This document shows positions 36,021 through 48,201 of a stretch of 64,000 bases of DNA, piece by piece. Origin of the DNA: Capsicum annuum. Its lineage: Eukaryota > Streptophyta > Magnoliopsida > Solanales > Solanaceae. A model generated the notes under the pieces. The model saw only the letters and a program-made list of their open reading frames with translations, was not told where the DNA came from and did no database searches. Location: assembly GCF_002878395.1 (NCBI RefSeq), contig NW_025892834.1, forward strand, positions 76,941 through 140,940, read 5' to 3'. The number at the start of each line of letters is the position of its first letter. Positions within the stretch are counted from its first letter, which is position 1. The translations under genes were made by a program, and so were the position numbers.

Positions 36021-36036
36021 CTTGTGTCCACCACCC
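36002..36036 (+). other. Tandem-duplication junction with copied filler
   Basis: LTR B sequence ends at 36020. The next ten bases CTTGTGTCCA (36021-36030) repeat 36002-36011 exactly. They then merge into CCACCACCC, which is position 6656 of copy 1. The filler and the short CCA overlap are typical of end joining with template switching. Confidence 0.75.
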
Positions 36037-38141
36037 TTTTTAATAATTTTCTTAACTAGTGCTATTAAACAAAAAAACAAGGGGAGATTATTTCTTAATT
36101 CACTGGAAACCAATTTCCAGAATACAAGAAGTAAAGTTGTTATTCTGTTTTTTACTCCATTTCTTTCCCTCCTTCTTTATTCCTTTTCTTTCCCTAACAA
36201 CCAGGGGAGTTGGTCTAAGAAATATAAAGGGATTATGGAGATAATTATAGCCGGATAAAGGATACCCTTTTCCTTACGGAGCATATAAGTTAAAGAAGTT
36301 AATTTGTAAAAGTTAGAGTTGGGATTGAATTTCAAGAGGTAAATTCTCTATTCCATTCATGAATTTAATTATGAATATGTATTTAGAGATAGTTAATTTG
36401 AATCTTGGTACTAGCTCTTAAAGTGGGTTTGCTCAATTGGCTTTTTTTGAAAAAAAGGGGGAAAATGTGAAATTTTGATAAGACATGAGTTTTTAGGGAT
36501 TCCCATCAATAGAGTGGATTTGACATTGAAATGAATAAGTTAGAAAAGTTAGAATCTATTTTGAATTCTTATTAAGGAATTCGATTAACTTCGAACATAA
36601 GTGCAGATTATTGGAATAAGTTATTAAATTCACCTTCGGTTTATTGATGGACATATGTGTTACTTTGTAGCTAGTGAATTACATATCGGGTAGCAGGAAC
36701 TAGTGGTTGGGAAGAAAAAGGGTACACGCTCGCGGGTTAAATCATTGGAGGCTCGAATTATTACTGTAATTAATAATGCACTAAGGTATGTAAAGCTAAG
36801 CATCCCCTCTCTATTAAGGTACCACTCCACATTATGTGCTTCTTCCTATTAACGTTGATATATCCGAGAGTAGAATCCTTATATTGCCTTACATATCCTT
36901 CCCTTGTTGTACCATCAAGCTTATAAGTACTTATCTTTCCCTCTTTGTGTTATAATTTTATGACACTTCCATATTATCATAAGTTCTTCTACTTGAAGCC
37001 CTTAGGCCACAAAATATATATGTATATCACACTTTAGAAGCAAAGGTAATAGTAATAGCATAGTTGCAATTGTATATGTTAGCTAGATGATCATTATCGT
37101 AACTCACATGTCATAGACCTTCAAGACATTATTTGATAAACATTAATGATGGGAGGTTACATAGGTTTGATTTGGCATATCACTCGACGTGATTCTGTGC
37201 ACAAGATCGAGACCAGACCACTACAGTGAGCTCAACCATTGGTTGTACCCGCCTTTGTGGCATCATTTGTATTTAAAGTCAGATGGAACGTCATGTATTA
37301 GCTTTCCCTGACTCAAGCCAAAATATGGCATATATGGCCTGCAAGCAGACCCTTATAGTGAGCCCCAGGGCGGGGCATACTTGGATACAGACTGTGATTA
37401 TAGTAAAACATATGGGATCATAACAATGAGTATGTGAGCAACATATGCTTTATACTTGCCTCAGATAGCCTTCGGAAGGCTATCTTGTGATTATTTGTAC
37501 GACTTATAGGATAAGTGCATCACCTAGGCAAAGTATAGGCCCCATATTATAATGAATGCTTTCCTAAATATTGTATATGATGCTAATAAGGTCAGTGCAT
37601 AAGTTATCACTTCATATCGTATATATGTTATTTTTTTGGCTCATACATTTTCCACTTTATCATTTGACTCATATGAGCTTTTGTACTTGTCCAGCTGTTA
37701 TTCTATCTACTTTCATACAGTACATGTTTATGTACTAATGTATTAGGCGTACCATGTTTTATTAATGCAGGCTCAGATCCCCAGAATAGCAGACACCCAT
37801 ATTAGGCCCTATTGCCATTTTCAGCTGATATTTAGGTGAGCTCCATCTATTTCTGGAGCCATTCTAATATTTTAACTATGTATACAGGACTCTATTTAGG
37901 TATGTCAAGCCCTAAGCAACTAGTCACTTGTAGTATAGTGTGTCAAACTGACTAGAGGCTTCATAGAGATCATGCAATTTTGTATTGTACAATTTTTGAT
38001 ATCGTTACTCCCTCGTGTATATATGAAACTCTTATTGAATATCCTACTTATTGTTATCCCATAACCTCGCGTACGTCATAGAGTGCTTGTAGAGTAAGTG
38101 TACATCGTTCTTGTTCATCCTTATTAATTTGGGATGTGACA
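36028..38141 (+). repeat. Solo LTR of C family, 5'-truncated copy
   Basis: It matches 6656-8743 and ends GGGATGTGACA, followed by the right-hand target duplication ATTAG (38142-38146). The poly-G run of copy 1 is here reduced to 'aaaaaaacaagggga' near 36070. Confidence 0.88.
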
Positions 38142-38146
38142 ATTAG

Positions 38147-40474
38147 TTTAATGGCTATTATGAGGTAATTAAGATTAGGGGTCATTTTTGTGAAATTAGT
38201 TTTGCGTGAGGGACCATTTGAGTCATTTTTTCAAAAATGTTTTAGCGTTGAAGTACGACCAGAGCTAGTATTTCATGTTAAGAGGATGGATTGGAAATTT
38301 AACAGTTCTGTTAGGCTTAAAATATGATATTTAATTTAGTTGGGTGGGTAGTATAAATCTTGATTCTCTCAAGCAGGATTTGGATCGTTAGATGAATTTT
38401 AATATTTTAAAAAGTTTAGAGTTGACCATGGTTATTACTTGACCAAGACGACCTCAGTCTAATATTTTTATGATTTTAACAAGTCTAGAATGTATATTAT
38501 GATGGAACAACATAGTATTATTTATTCTAAAGCTTTTAAATGAGTTCTACGGGGTGATTTAATGTACAGTCTATTGCAAATGTACTAGCTGTAGGTACAA
38601 CTAGTTTTTTATTCTATACGTTCGAAGACTTGTATTCGCGAAGGGCAACATTGTCGATCAGGTCTGGGTGTACTTCACATTCTCAATGGGTTCATTATGT
38701 TTGCATAGAGTTAGGTGGGAGTGGATCATCGCATTTTTTTATAATTACCCATATGGACATTATATTCTTTTGAACTTGTTTCATCGGTAGATTCATTATG
38801 TTATTTATAACTTTCATTATGTTATTTATAACTTGAGTGGATGGGTAGCATGATCCCCAATGTAATAAGATGTCTTTAGAGGAAGATCTTCAGTTTTGGA
38901 AGTTTAGACGTTGAAAAGTTTAACAAAATTCAGTATCTGATTAAAATGGGCTCGAGATAAAATTCTGACAAGTTTATTAGGTCCAAAAGGTGATTTTTGG
39001 GTTAGAAGGATAGTTGGTTCTTGTCCCACGACTTTCAAGTAAGATTTGGTTCATTGGTTTAAATTTTAAAAATTTAGAACTTAAGTGTTTATCTAAGTCA
39101 AGACCTTGAATGGGTAATTTGATGATTCCAATAGGCCTGAAACATATTTGATGATCAATTTATACTATTGGCTTATGTATGAGAGGTCTTGAATGAGTTT
39201 GGATACTTGTTTGAACTTGAAAGTTTTACATAATTGAGATTTAATAATATGATATGAAGCAGGTGAACTTTAAATTGTATTTGAATGGAACCATTAGATT
39301 CGTATAAAAATTTCATAACCAACACAAAAAAGAATTGGCACATTTTTAGTTTGTATGAGAAGGTTATTCTCATTTTAGTGTCAAGAATGATTGCTGGTGA
39401 GACCACAGGAGTGGAAATATATCAGTAACCATGTTGTGTAGGTACGGAACTGTAGATGCAGGAATCGTTGAGTTTTAAATCACAAATCATATTTATTTGG
39501 TATTTATGATATTTTTTGAGTTAGGAAGCTCCTACTGAGGCGATTCTCGATGCATTTTTCTTGTATAATCATTGGATACGTGATTATACCTTTGTTTTAC
39601 AAAATATTTATTTTATTCTGATGATTTTGATCTTCAAGAATCAAGAGTGAGATTTGAAACCTATGACAGTTGAGAAATTAAAAGTTTTTTGTTTGAGGAT
39701 TAATGTAAAATTAATTTTCATTTATTTTTGGAACTTCAGGTTTATATGCTATGATAAAATTGATTTTGCAATCAATTTACCGAATTATCAATTATTTCAT
39801 TATAGTTGAAATTGTGTATGAACATGAAAATGAGAATTTTGAATCTAAAATTAAGAAATTATATTTTGATGATCTGAAGGTCGATTTAAACTTTATTTTC
39901 AATGAAATTTCATATTTGAGTTTATTACTCTATGGTTAACATAGCTTTCAAATAACATTTTAGTTTTACTTTCTAGCTCGAAGTTAACATTTTGGACCAA
40001 AAATGAAAGTATATTAGTGTTATGATTTTATTTGCTTATATAGAATACATATTTGATCAGAGTAAATTCATTTGAAAGATTATGAAAGGGAAAGGTTTTG
40101 ATTTAACTTTCTAGGATTTGTTTAATTTTCTTTTAATCCCTCTTTGAATGTATTTATGTGCTAATGATTTGTATAAGGGAGTAATAAGAAAATAGGATCT
40201 AGTATAGGTGAGATAACAATATCTATGCAGGTGTTAGTGTCATATTAAGAGTTAAAATAATAAAATTAATTTCTTAAAACTATTTTCCCTAGTTTACTAA
40301 CATTGATTAACGTATTGAACATGTTACTTGATGATTTTACTCCTCTTTGAGAACCTAGCTATCTATGAACTGAGAAAGAATGTCTATGTTGACTCTGAGG
40401 TTGAGAAAATGAAAACTTTCATAATCAATTGGATGGTTGATATAAAATGTATTGCTTAAAATTTTACTTATTAT
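38147..40474 (+). other. Unclassified repeat, copy 2 (left of LINE)
   Basis: It matches 8749-11070. There is no gene. A short local duplication of 'ttcattatgttatttataact' type occurs at 38791-38832 and is absent from copy 1. Confidence 0.6.
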
Positions 40475-41199
40475 GCAATAAGAAGGTGCCCCCCAAGCTG
40501 AAGGGGAAATTCTATAGAGTTGCAGTCAGGCCGGCTATGTTATATGGAGATGAGTGTTGACCAGTTAAGAATTCTCATATCCAAAAATTAAAGGTGGCAG
40601 AAATGAGGATGTTGCATTGGATGTGTGGTTTTACTAGGGCTGACAGAATTAGGAATGAAATTATTTAGGAGGGAGTGACAGTGGTGTCGGTGGAGGATAA
40701 AATGCGGGAAGTAAGGTTGAGATGGTTTATCTATGTGATGAGGAGGGGCACAGATGCCCCGGTTCGTAGGTGTGAGAGGTTGGCCTTTGATGGTTTCAAA
40801 TAAGGTAGGGGTAGACCTAAGAAATACTGGAGGAAAATGATTAGACGTGACATGGAGCAGTTACAGTTTACTGAGGACATGATCCTGGATAGGAAGGTAT
40901 GGAGGAAAAACATTTGGATAGAGGTTTAAGGTGGGTGGATGAGTCGTAGTAAGTAGGTAGGAAGGCTTGGGTGTCTTTTGTTTGGCAGTGTTGCATATTT
41001 TTGTGGATAGCGTATCTAAGTTTTTTATCGTATTCCATGCTTTTGATGTTTTTATATACTGTCCTTTGTCTTGAGCTGGGGGTCTATCAAAAACAACCTC
41101 TCTACTTTGTTAGAGGTAGTGCTATGGTCTGTGTACACTCTACCCTTCCCAAACCCCACGATGTGGAAATCTACTAGGTTTGTTATTGTTGTTGTTGTA
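40475..41199 (+). mobile_element. 5'-truncated RTE-type LINE insertion
   Basis: It is 725 bases and absent from copy 1 (empty site near 11073). It holds the last 150 codons of the LINE ORF, a 3' UTR with the phrase 'tacactctacccttcccaaa', and ends in a TTG microsatellite (41181-41199), the standard tail of plant RTE LINEs. Flanks 'ttattat' and 'tatta' suggest a short decayed target duplication. 5' truncation is usual for LINE insertion. Confidence 0.88.
40480..40929 (+). pseudogene. LINE ORF2 C-terminal end
   Basis: The C-terminal segment follows the RT domain of RTE-type LINEs. It reads KLKGKFYRVAVRPAMLYG, then [50 protein letters not shown] and ends WRKNIWIEV with TAA 40927-40929. One frame covers the whole stretch with three internal stops (near 40531 for Trp, 40666, and 40801). 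The catalytic RT and endonuclease are outside because of 5' truncation. The family is certain; the fragment has no activity. Confidence 0.9.
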
Positions 41200-41970
41200 T
41201 TAGAGATTAGGATTGTTCACATGCACTTCATACGTTTGATTTCATAGGGACCAGAGTGGCACGCCTCCCCAAATCATATGGTTCAGAGTAGCATTCTGGC
41301 TCAATATTATGTGTATCAAAGTGACATATTTGTCCAATATTATTTGGATCAGAGTTGCATGTCTGCCCAATGTTATATTAACGGGTGGCACATTTACCCT
41401 GTATATGGACCTCATGAGTCTCCCATGGTTTCTATCTAGCTATATAGAGTAGCAGGTCTATACACAACATATGCATTACATGTATTTATTCATTCCTCTT
41501 TATTTGTTTTGTTAACATGTTTTACTTGATGAATATGTTCTTAAGTAATGTGAAATGTAGCCGATGATTATCTGACATTATTTGGTAGTTAATTTTTATG
41601 TATATTAAACTATTGCTAGATCATTGTTTATCTGTGTTTATTTGGTTATACATCCATGTATGAGTTGAGTACATGTTTAAGTTGTATAAAGCTGACATCA
41701 CTTCAAATTGGGGTCAATCAATAATGGTGTTGAGTATATGTGGATTAATATTCACGCTTGTTATTGTTTCCCTTAATGGGAAGGTTTAGAGTCAAGTGCA
41801 TTTAGTCATTGATTTGCTAATCGTACAGATTGAAATCATCGAGGTAGCTGTGTACACCTCAAACTCTTAAGCTAATATTTGAATCGTGCTATGTATGTAG
41901 TTAGACCCAAACCTTGAATTTTCATTGTACCTGGGCATAAAGGTCAATCCTCAAATATAGGAAGTGTATT
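41200..41970 (+). other. Unclassified repeat, copy 2 (right of LINE)
   Basis: It matches 11075-11843 and contains the 33-bp tandem array (41248-41378). Its end, 41970/41971, is the empty site of element A. Confidence 0.6.
41248..41378 (+). repeat. 33-bp tandem repeat, copy 2
   Basis: Four units match 11121-11252. The first has lost one base (32), which breaks the 11-residue reading frame kept in copy 1. Confidence 0.78.
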
Positions 41971-42271
41971 GTATGTGAGTAAAGGTCTTAATATACCCCT
42001 AACACAAAATAGGGTTGAAAGCTTCTGTACCGATTTTAAGTTTTCATATAAGTTTCTACTTGTATCAACTTCAGGTAGTCCTCCTAGAATATGAACAATT
42101 ACATGACCCATTAGACACCAAATTAATAGTTTTTCATTGTTCTTTCCAACGTCATATATTGTTTGTAAATTCGATTCTAAAGCAAAAAGTATGAATATTT
42201 TAGTGAGGCTCCATCCAAATGGCATGATGGGCAGCACACTACAAGGACCTAGACACACCATTGGTCACAGG

Positions 42272-42855
42272 TAGGGATGGCAATGGGGTGGTACGGGTGC
42301 GAATTTTAATCTATGCGGGGCGGTGTGGGTTAAAGTAAGTTTTTTTTTAAAATGGTGCGGTGAGATGTGGGTTGCGGGTATATACGGGTTAGATAAAAAA
42401 ATCTAAAAATTAGTATTATATTCGTGAATATACGTAAATTTATATGTATTCTTTACTTAAAATTTTATGATACTTAAAATGATATGTATACACTACAAAT
42501 AAATAATTTTATAGCTTATTTTAATATCTCTATTCATTTTTTTTTAAAATATGATATTTATTTATTACTTGTACACGTGATACTTTTTGACAATTTCTTA
42601 GTGAAAAGTGATATAATAGAAATTAGTTGTTATTATTTTCTAGTTGTGGATTTAGAAATATTATGATTTTCAAGGGAGTTATGAATTTTTCAAAAAAAAA
42701 CAAAAAATAAAAATATGGGGCGGTGCGGTGAGGGTATGCGTGGGTATGAATATGGGATGAGTTTATGAGGGTTTAAAGGTGATGCGATGCGGTGCAGTTT
42801 TAAAATTTGTGGGTTTAGAAAAAACCCACACCGCATCGCACCATTGTCATCCTTA
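42272..42855 (+). mobile_element. hAT-type MITE, copy 2
   Basis: This is a 584-base copy of the element at 22569. The ends are TAGGGATGGCAATGGGG and TTGTCATCCTTA; target duplications are GTCACAGG (42264-42271) and GTCACAAG (42856-42863). It has no coding capacity. Confidence 0.88.
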
Positions 42856-42863
42856 GTCACAAG

Positions 42864-44573
42864 CCATAGAGCCAGGTCTTGTGTGATAAGCCTCGCGATA
42901 TGGACCTCATTTCTAGACAAAATTTTCTTCTATTCACTTTATTTTAAGGGTGTTTTAGTCATTTTACCTCTTTGGAAACTGTCATTTTTTTTTGCTTTAA
43001 AATATCTTAGAATAATTGGATGGTTAATTTTACAGAAAGAAAAAGGGAAAATATACCCCTATACTATTAGATTAATAGTTTAGTATGTCACTCATTATAC
43101 TTTCAGTTCAAATACCTTTTTAATTTAGTTAGGGTCTAACTATACCCCTTCCTTCATAATTTTATGTTGATTTACTCTTATTCTTGACACCCACCAACTT
43201 AAACCATCTCAATTTCCTCCTCTTTAGGTTCTTTTCTTTTCTTGCCATCTTCTATTTTTTTTCTTCTCGTTTTTAATGATTCAACTTCTCATAAATCCTA
43301 TCTCTTTAAAGTCTATGCATCACCTATTTTTTTCATGTTGACTTACTAATTTGTTTATCGTATATAGAAAAATTATTTTATGCATTTATACATAATAATC
43401 TTTCTTAGATGATTATTTCAAGTATATGTTTTAAGATATGGTATTAGATCGAAAGATGACGGCAAAAAGAAATGATTTTTGTTATATATTGAAACTCCAA
43501 AAATTCCCTACAAAGCAGTTTATCTGTTGTGAGGTAACAAGTTTTGATTGCTTTTGATTGTAATCAATCTGAGATGAAAACTTGGACTATGTAGCCCTGG
43601 CTTCTAACTCCATAGGTTTATTATGCTCAATCCAACTATCTCACTGCCATACATGCAGAATCTAATAAGCTAGGTATTGCCAACCATCTTGTGAATGCTT
43701 TGATAAATCTCACACTTTATCTTGTGAGTCTCGGGGACCTCCGTACTAACCCTTGTATTTAGTTCTAGTTTAATTATTACCTTTTAGGTGTCAATTTATT
43801 AGACGAGGGTTGATAGCCTCAAATCACTGTTGTAATCTTCTTTTTCCAATCACAATCTCTCTTGTGAAGACGATCTAGAAAACAGGTGGGTTCTCAGCGT
43901 TGGCCACGCTAAGAAAATATTTAAACTGAATAAGATCACAATGCAAGTGTAACCAATGATTAGGAAGAACCTCACACTTCCCCTACTTCGTTATTCTGAT
44001 AGGGTTCCCGCAACCCTAGTAAAGGGATTAGCCACTTATAGTTGTAAGAAACATCATGGAATTCAATAAAGAAAGCATATAATTAGTCTCACAATGATGG
44101 AAGAATAAAACTCAAAGTGTCAAATTAATTAATCAGTCAAAAATCAAGAACAAAGAGATTCCAAGATCAAAAGTCAATCTTAGAAATTAAATATATGTTT
44201 CGTGAATAGTATGAGTGTGTAAACTGACTAAAAACATCAAAATAGTATTTATAGAGTACGTCAAAATCCTAAATATCTAAACTAAAACATACAGGGAAAA
44301 CTAAGTTGGTGGGCACTTATGACGCCACTTATGGGCCGTAAGTGGCACCTACGCTACGTAGGTGGCCATCGTAGGTACCAGTCTTCAACAATCTACAACT
44401 TTACTTTTACTAGTATCTATGGGTCATTAGTGATACTTACGCCCCATAGGTTGCCTCATCGTAGGTAACAAAAAATCCTCATTTTTGTGGTTTCTCTGAA
44501 CTTCACGTCTCTGCAACTTGTACTGATACTTATGGCGCCGTAGGTGATACCTATGGGTTGTATGTTATCCTAA
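42864..44573 (-). other. Unclassified LTR-like repeat, copy 2
   Basis: It matches 23173-24888, with the minus-strand TATAAATA box at 44246-44253 and the inverted-repeat cluster at 44310-44470. No gene is seen. Confidence 0.4.
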
Positions 44574-46365
44574 TATAATACCCTACAAAATTTTAATGAT
44601 TTTATTTTTGACCCTCCTGTATGCATAATGTCAATTTTTGACTTGAATTATGTTAAGGAATGTTAAAAGGGTGTTTTAGGAAAGTTTCAAAATTATTAAA
44701 AGGGATTTGGGACCATTTTGAAACTCCCAAGCAGTAAGCCTCCGAGATAGTGGCATGCCACACCACTTAACCTCTGCAATAAGGGTGTGGTACGAAGGCT
44801 AAACTCCACGATGGCGGCATACCACACCGCTATGTAAATTTTGTTCAGATTTTGTTTTATTCTCTTAGGGTGAGGGGCTTTTGCTCTTTATACCCCTTGC
44901 ACGACATTTAAATACTAAATAAACCCCTTTCCATCAGTTTTCAAAGATCAAAAACTATAATTCTCTTCTCAACTCCAACCTAAGAAAGGTCAAGGGTTTT
45001 TTAAGAAATCACTACTCTGGTCTTATCCTTAAATTGAATTATACATTGTATAATCATTATTCATGTGATTTAACTTGATGGGTTTGAAATTGGGTTGAGG
45101 GCTTTTGAGGGCTTTTGATGGTTGTTACTTGAATTGTATTTTCCATGATTTAAAAGTGTTATTTACGCTTTAGCTGATGGTTTTTGGGACTGAATGAGTG
45201 CATTTCTATGAGGATTGTAATAGGGAACATGGTTTTCCCCAATTTGATGAAATTTTGGCTTGATGATAGCATTAACCTCAATCCACTTTAAAAATCTTGA
45301 TTTTGACGGGCAATTTACATCATTTAACTTACCTTTGGAACATTACTTTGCATTAAATAATAATGGACAATATAAATGATTTTGGAATGCCCTTGGTGGC
45401 ATGGTTTTTAAACCTTAAATAGAACTTAGGAGTCTAATGGTTAAATGGTCTGGTTTGCCATAATTGAATTAGCTTGCAAGAATATTGTTATGACGATACC
45501 ATATTGGAAAATGCCTTAATAAAGACTCATTGGTTAGTGGGTGGGTTTATGTGTTAACTATTTTATTTGGGCTTAAAAGGATTTGTGTATCTCAACATGA
45601 AGGTGTAGTCCTGGGGGACCAACATTGGAAACCACGTTTGCCGACATGGGGGGCTATGTGACTGCGTGCTTGGTGCACACTTTATATTTTGGATGGATAT
45701 CACCTTGTTATCTTTAGTATTTCCTTGATTTTCTTGGTACGTGTAGCTAACACACTGAGGTCCTCAGGATAATGTTTTAAACTCTCATGTTCATGACCCT
45801 TGTCCCTACCCCGACATCCTATATATGTAATTATAAATGTTTTGAATGTGGTTTTGGCAGGGTTTTAGCAATGACATTATTTTATCCCTCTTTCCTAAGT
45901 TACATGCCAGTGCTCGTTCCACTGTCCGTCCCTGGATGCTACATCATTTCATGATGTCGGGTTCGAGGGATTTTCTATTTCTCCTTGTAGTGTTAGGTGG
46001 TTTGGTACTCTTGTGGATCTTCTATGAAGTGGTGAGCCTCCATCTTTCGAAAGGCTCAGTCTTTTCACTTATTTTCTTTACTTCTTAGTATTTCTTTTTG
46101 GATTCTTTCTGTCACATTTGAGGGAATGTCCCGACTTAGTTTGGTATTCTGGTTTTAGAGGCTTTTGTTGGCAAGTGTTGGAATAATCAGTCGTTTTCTT
46201 TTTGACTCTTGGATTTTATTTGATTCACCTATCTTTATTTCAATTTTGGTTGGCTTCCCCTGTTTATATTTATTATGCTCTAGAGGTTAGGGTAAGGGGT
46301 TGTCTCCTGCCCGTAGTGGGCTTGGGATTGCCCATCATGGCTAGGCCCGGGTTCAGGTCATGACA
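44574..46365 (+). repeat. LTR E, copy 2, complete-looking
   Basis: 1792 bases run from TATAATACCCT (copy 1: TGTAAGACA; the ancestor was probably TGTAATACCC) to CAGGTCATGACA. The end has the 'ggcccgggttcaggtcatgaca' character of a Ty3 LTR end. No 5-bp target duplication is seen (CCTAA and CTTTC), and no primer site follows. Confidence 0.6.
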
Positions 46366-47183
46366 CTTTCATAACTAACTGGCTCAACATGTACTTTCAA
46401 ATCCTCAGAAATTGCAAGGTCTAGGACCTATAACCCCCACAAACGCCACTAAGTTCAACCTACACCACATAGGTTGTATCGTAAGTGGACCTTTCTGTAG
46501 TCTTAACACATTATCTTCATTTAAAGCTCCAAAACCCTTGTTTCCTACAAAATAGACACAAAAATACATCATATCTACCAAAACAAACCTAAGTACTTGC
46601 ATATTTTTTTTTATTTTAAGTATCAAAGGTTCCATGAAACCATGACGCATCAACATCATCAACTTATAACATTTGCATGCCCTCAGGTAACAAAAACACA
46701 ATAAAAACACAATACGATACTTAACCAAGAGAAACCTAAGACACCTACAGTAGTTGATACCAGTTTTAGCTCCAAAACATAACCACCTCCTACTTTCAAT
46801 ATTTTCAAAACCAACTGTGTGAATCAATGCAGCCCAACAATGTGATACAAGGGAACCAAGTTATGGCATTACATTTGAAACACATAATTAAGCATATATA
46901 GAAATTAAACTACCCGAACAGATAAGCAGCTAGCAACACAAGCCATTCACCCTCACAACAAAGAAGTCTCACTATCTCTGTAGAATAATTCATGTTAATG
47001 CTGGGATGATAGAAAGACACTCACACTCTTAAAAGAAGTTTCAGCAATGTGCAAAGAATACCATAGGCTTGCCCTTATTTTCTTTACCTAGTTTTTGGAC
47101 AGCCGTACTAGGATCACTATAGCACTTTACTTGGCTTGTAGCGTAGGCTTGGAGGGTGGTATATAAATTTGGGAATTTAAAGG
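46366..47183 (+). other. Segment present only in copy 2
   Basis: With the last 74 bases of LTR E it makes the 892 bases missing from copy 1. The minus strand has an open frame at 46405-46827 (140 codons) with no recognisable domain, and composition gives no sign of selection. It may be older flanking DNA deleted from copy 1. Confidence 0.5.
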
Positions 47184-48201
47184 CTAAACCTCCTTGGCAC
47201 TACAATTAAGTTAAGGTCCACTTATCAACAAACTTTTTCTTTTATTCTGTCCTTATTTCTCCCTTTTTCTTTTTACATGCTTATTTAGGTAGGGTGTGAT
47301 TTCTTTTATTTATTAATTTTCTTTTTCTTTTTTTTTTCCTTTTTTCTTTTTTTTTCTACCACACCCACCCCTACTTTTTTCCTCTTATTTACACCTTTCT
47401 TTATATCCACTTGTAATTACCTGCCCCTATGATATCCACACTTAATTTAACTGATTTGTCTGAGTTGAGGTGCACCATGTCCAAGAAAGACTAGGGACAA
47501 AATAGGTTTCTTGTAACTAAACTGGAAGGTGAAAGGTGAAAACAAAAAAAATAGTCAATATAGCCTCAAAATAGGGATCAAGGGATACTTATTCACATTT
47601 GAAAGGTCATTTAGACTAAAGGTGGACTATTTCAAGAATGCCCTATGATCCTTTTCTAACCGACTATCCTACAACCTAGGCAAGACTAATCGGGAAAGTT
47701 CTAGATTCAACACACAAAGGGAACTAAGTAAGCATCTCACACCCACATGGCACAGGGTTGTATCACAAACTACTACCTATCTGGTTCATGCAAATGCTAG
47801 CTATGATTCTTTTGTCCCTAATGATAGTGCCATAACGATATTTACAGTGGTCACATATATATAAATATCATATATTTCAAAACAAATTATTTTGGAGGGG
47901 TATCATTTTTCTCAAAAAAACACTTTAAGCTCAAACAAAATCTAGCAACTGCCTTAGGTACTTATTTTTCTCCTAGATACACAAAAACAACACAAAACAT
48001 TATGAAACAAAACACAATACAACAAAATTACATTCTAGACAAGGCAATTCTACTATCATAATATGGATGATAGAAAAAGAAGGGTGACAACAAAAAACTG
48101 CGGCAGTGATAGTACACCCCCACCCCTAACTAAAAGATGACATATATCTCCAGTGCATGACCACAATATAAATCAAGAGAGCGAAGACATACCAGGGATG
48201 C
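47184..48201 (+). other. Unclassified repeat, copy 2
   Basis: It matches 26696-27711 up to the common left flank of B1 and B2. No gene is seen. Confidence 0.5.

Noticed and set aside
46405..46827. 140-codon minus-strand open frame
   Set aside because: No domain, no counterpart and low-complexity AT-rich composition; kept only as a note on the copy 2-specific segment.
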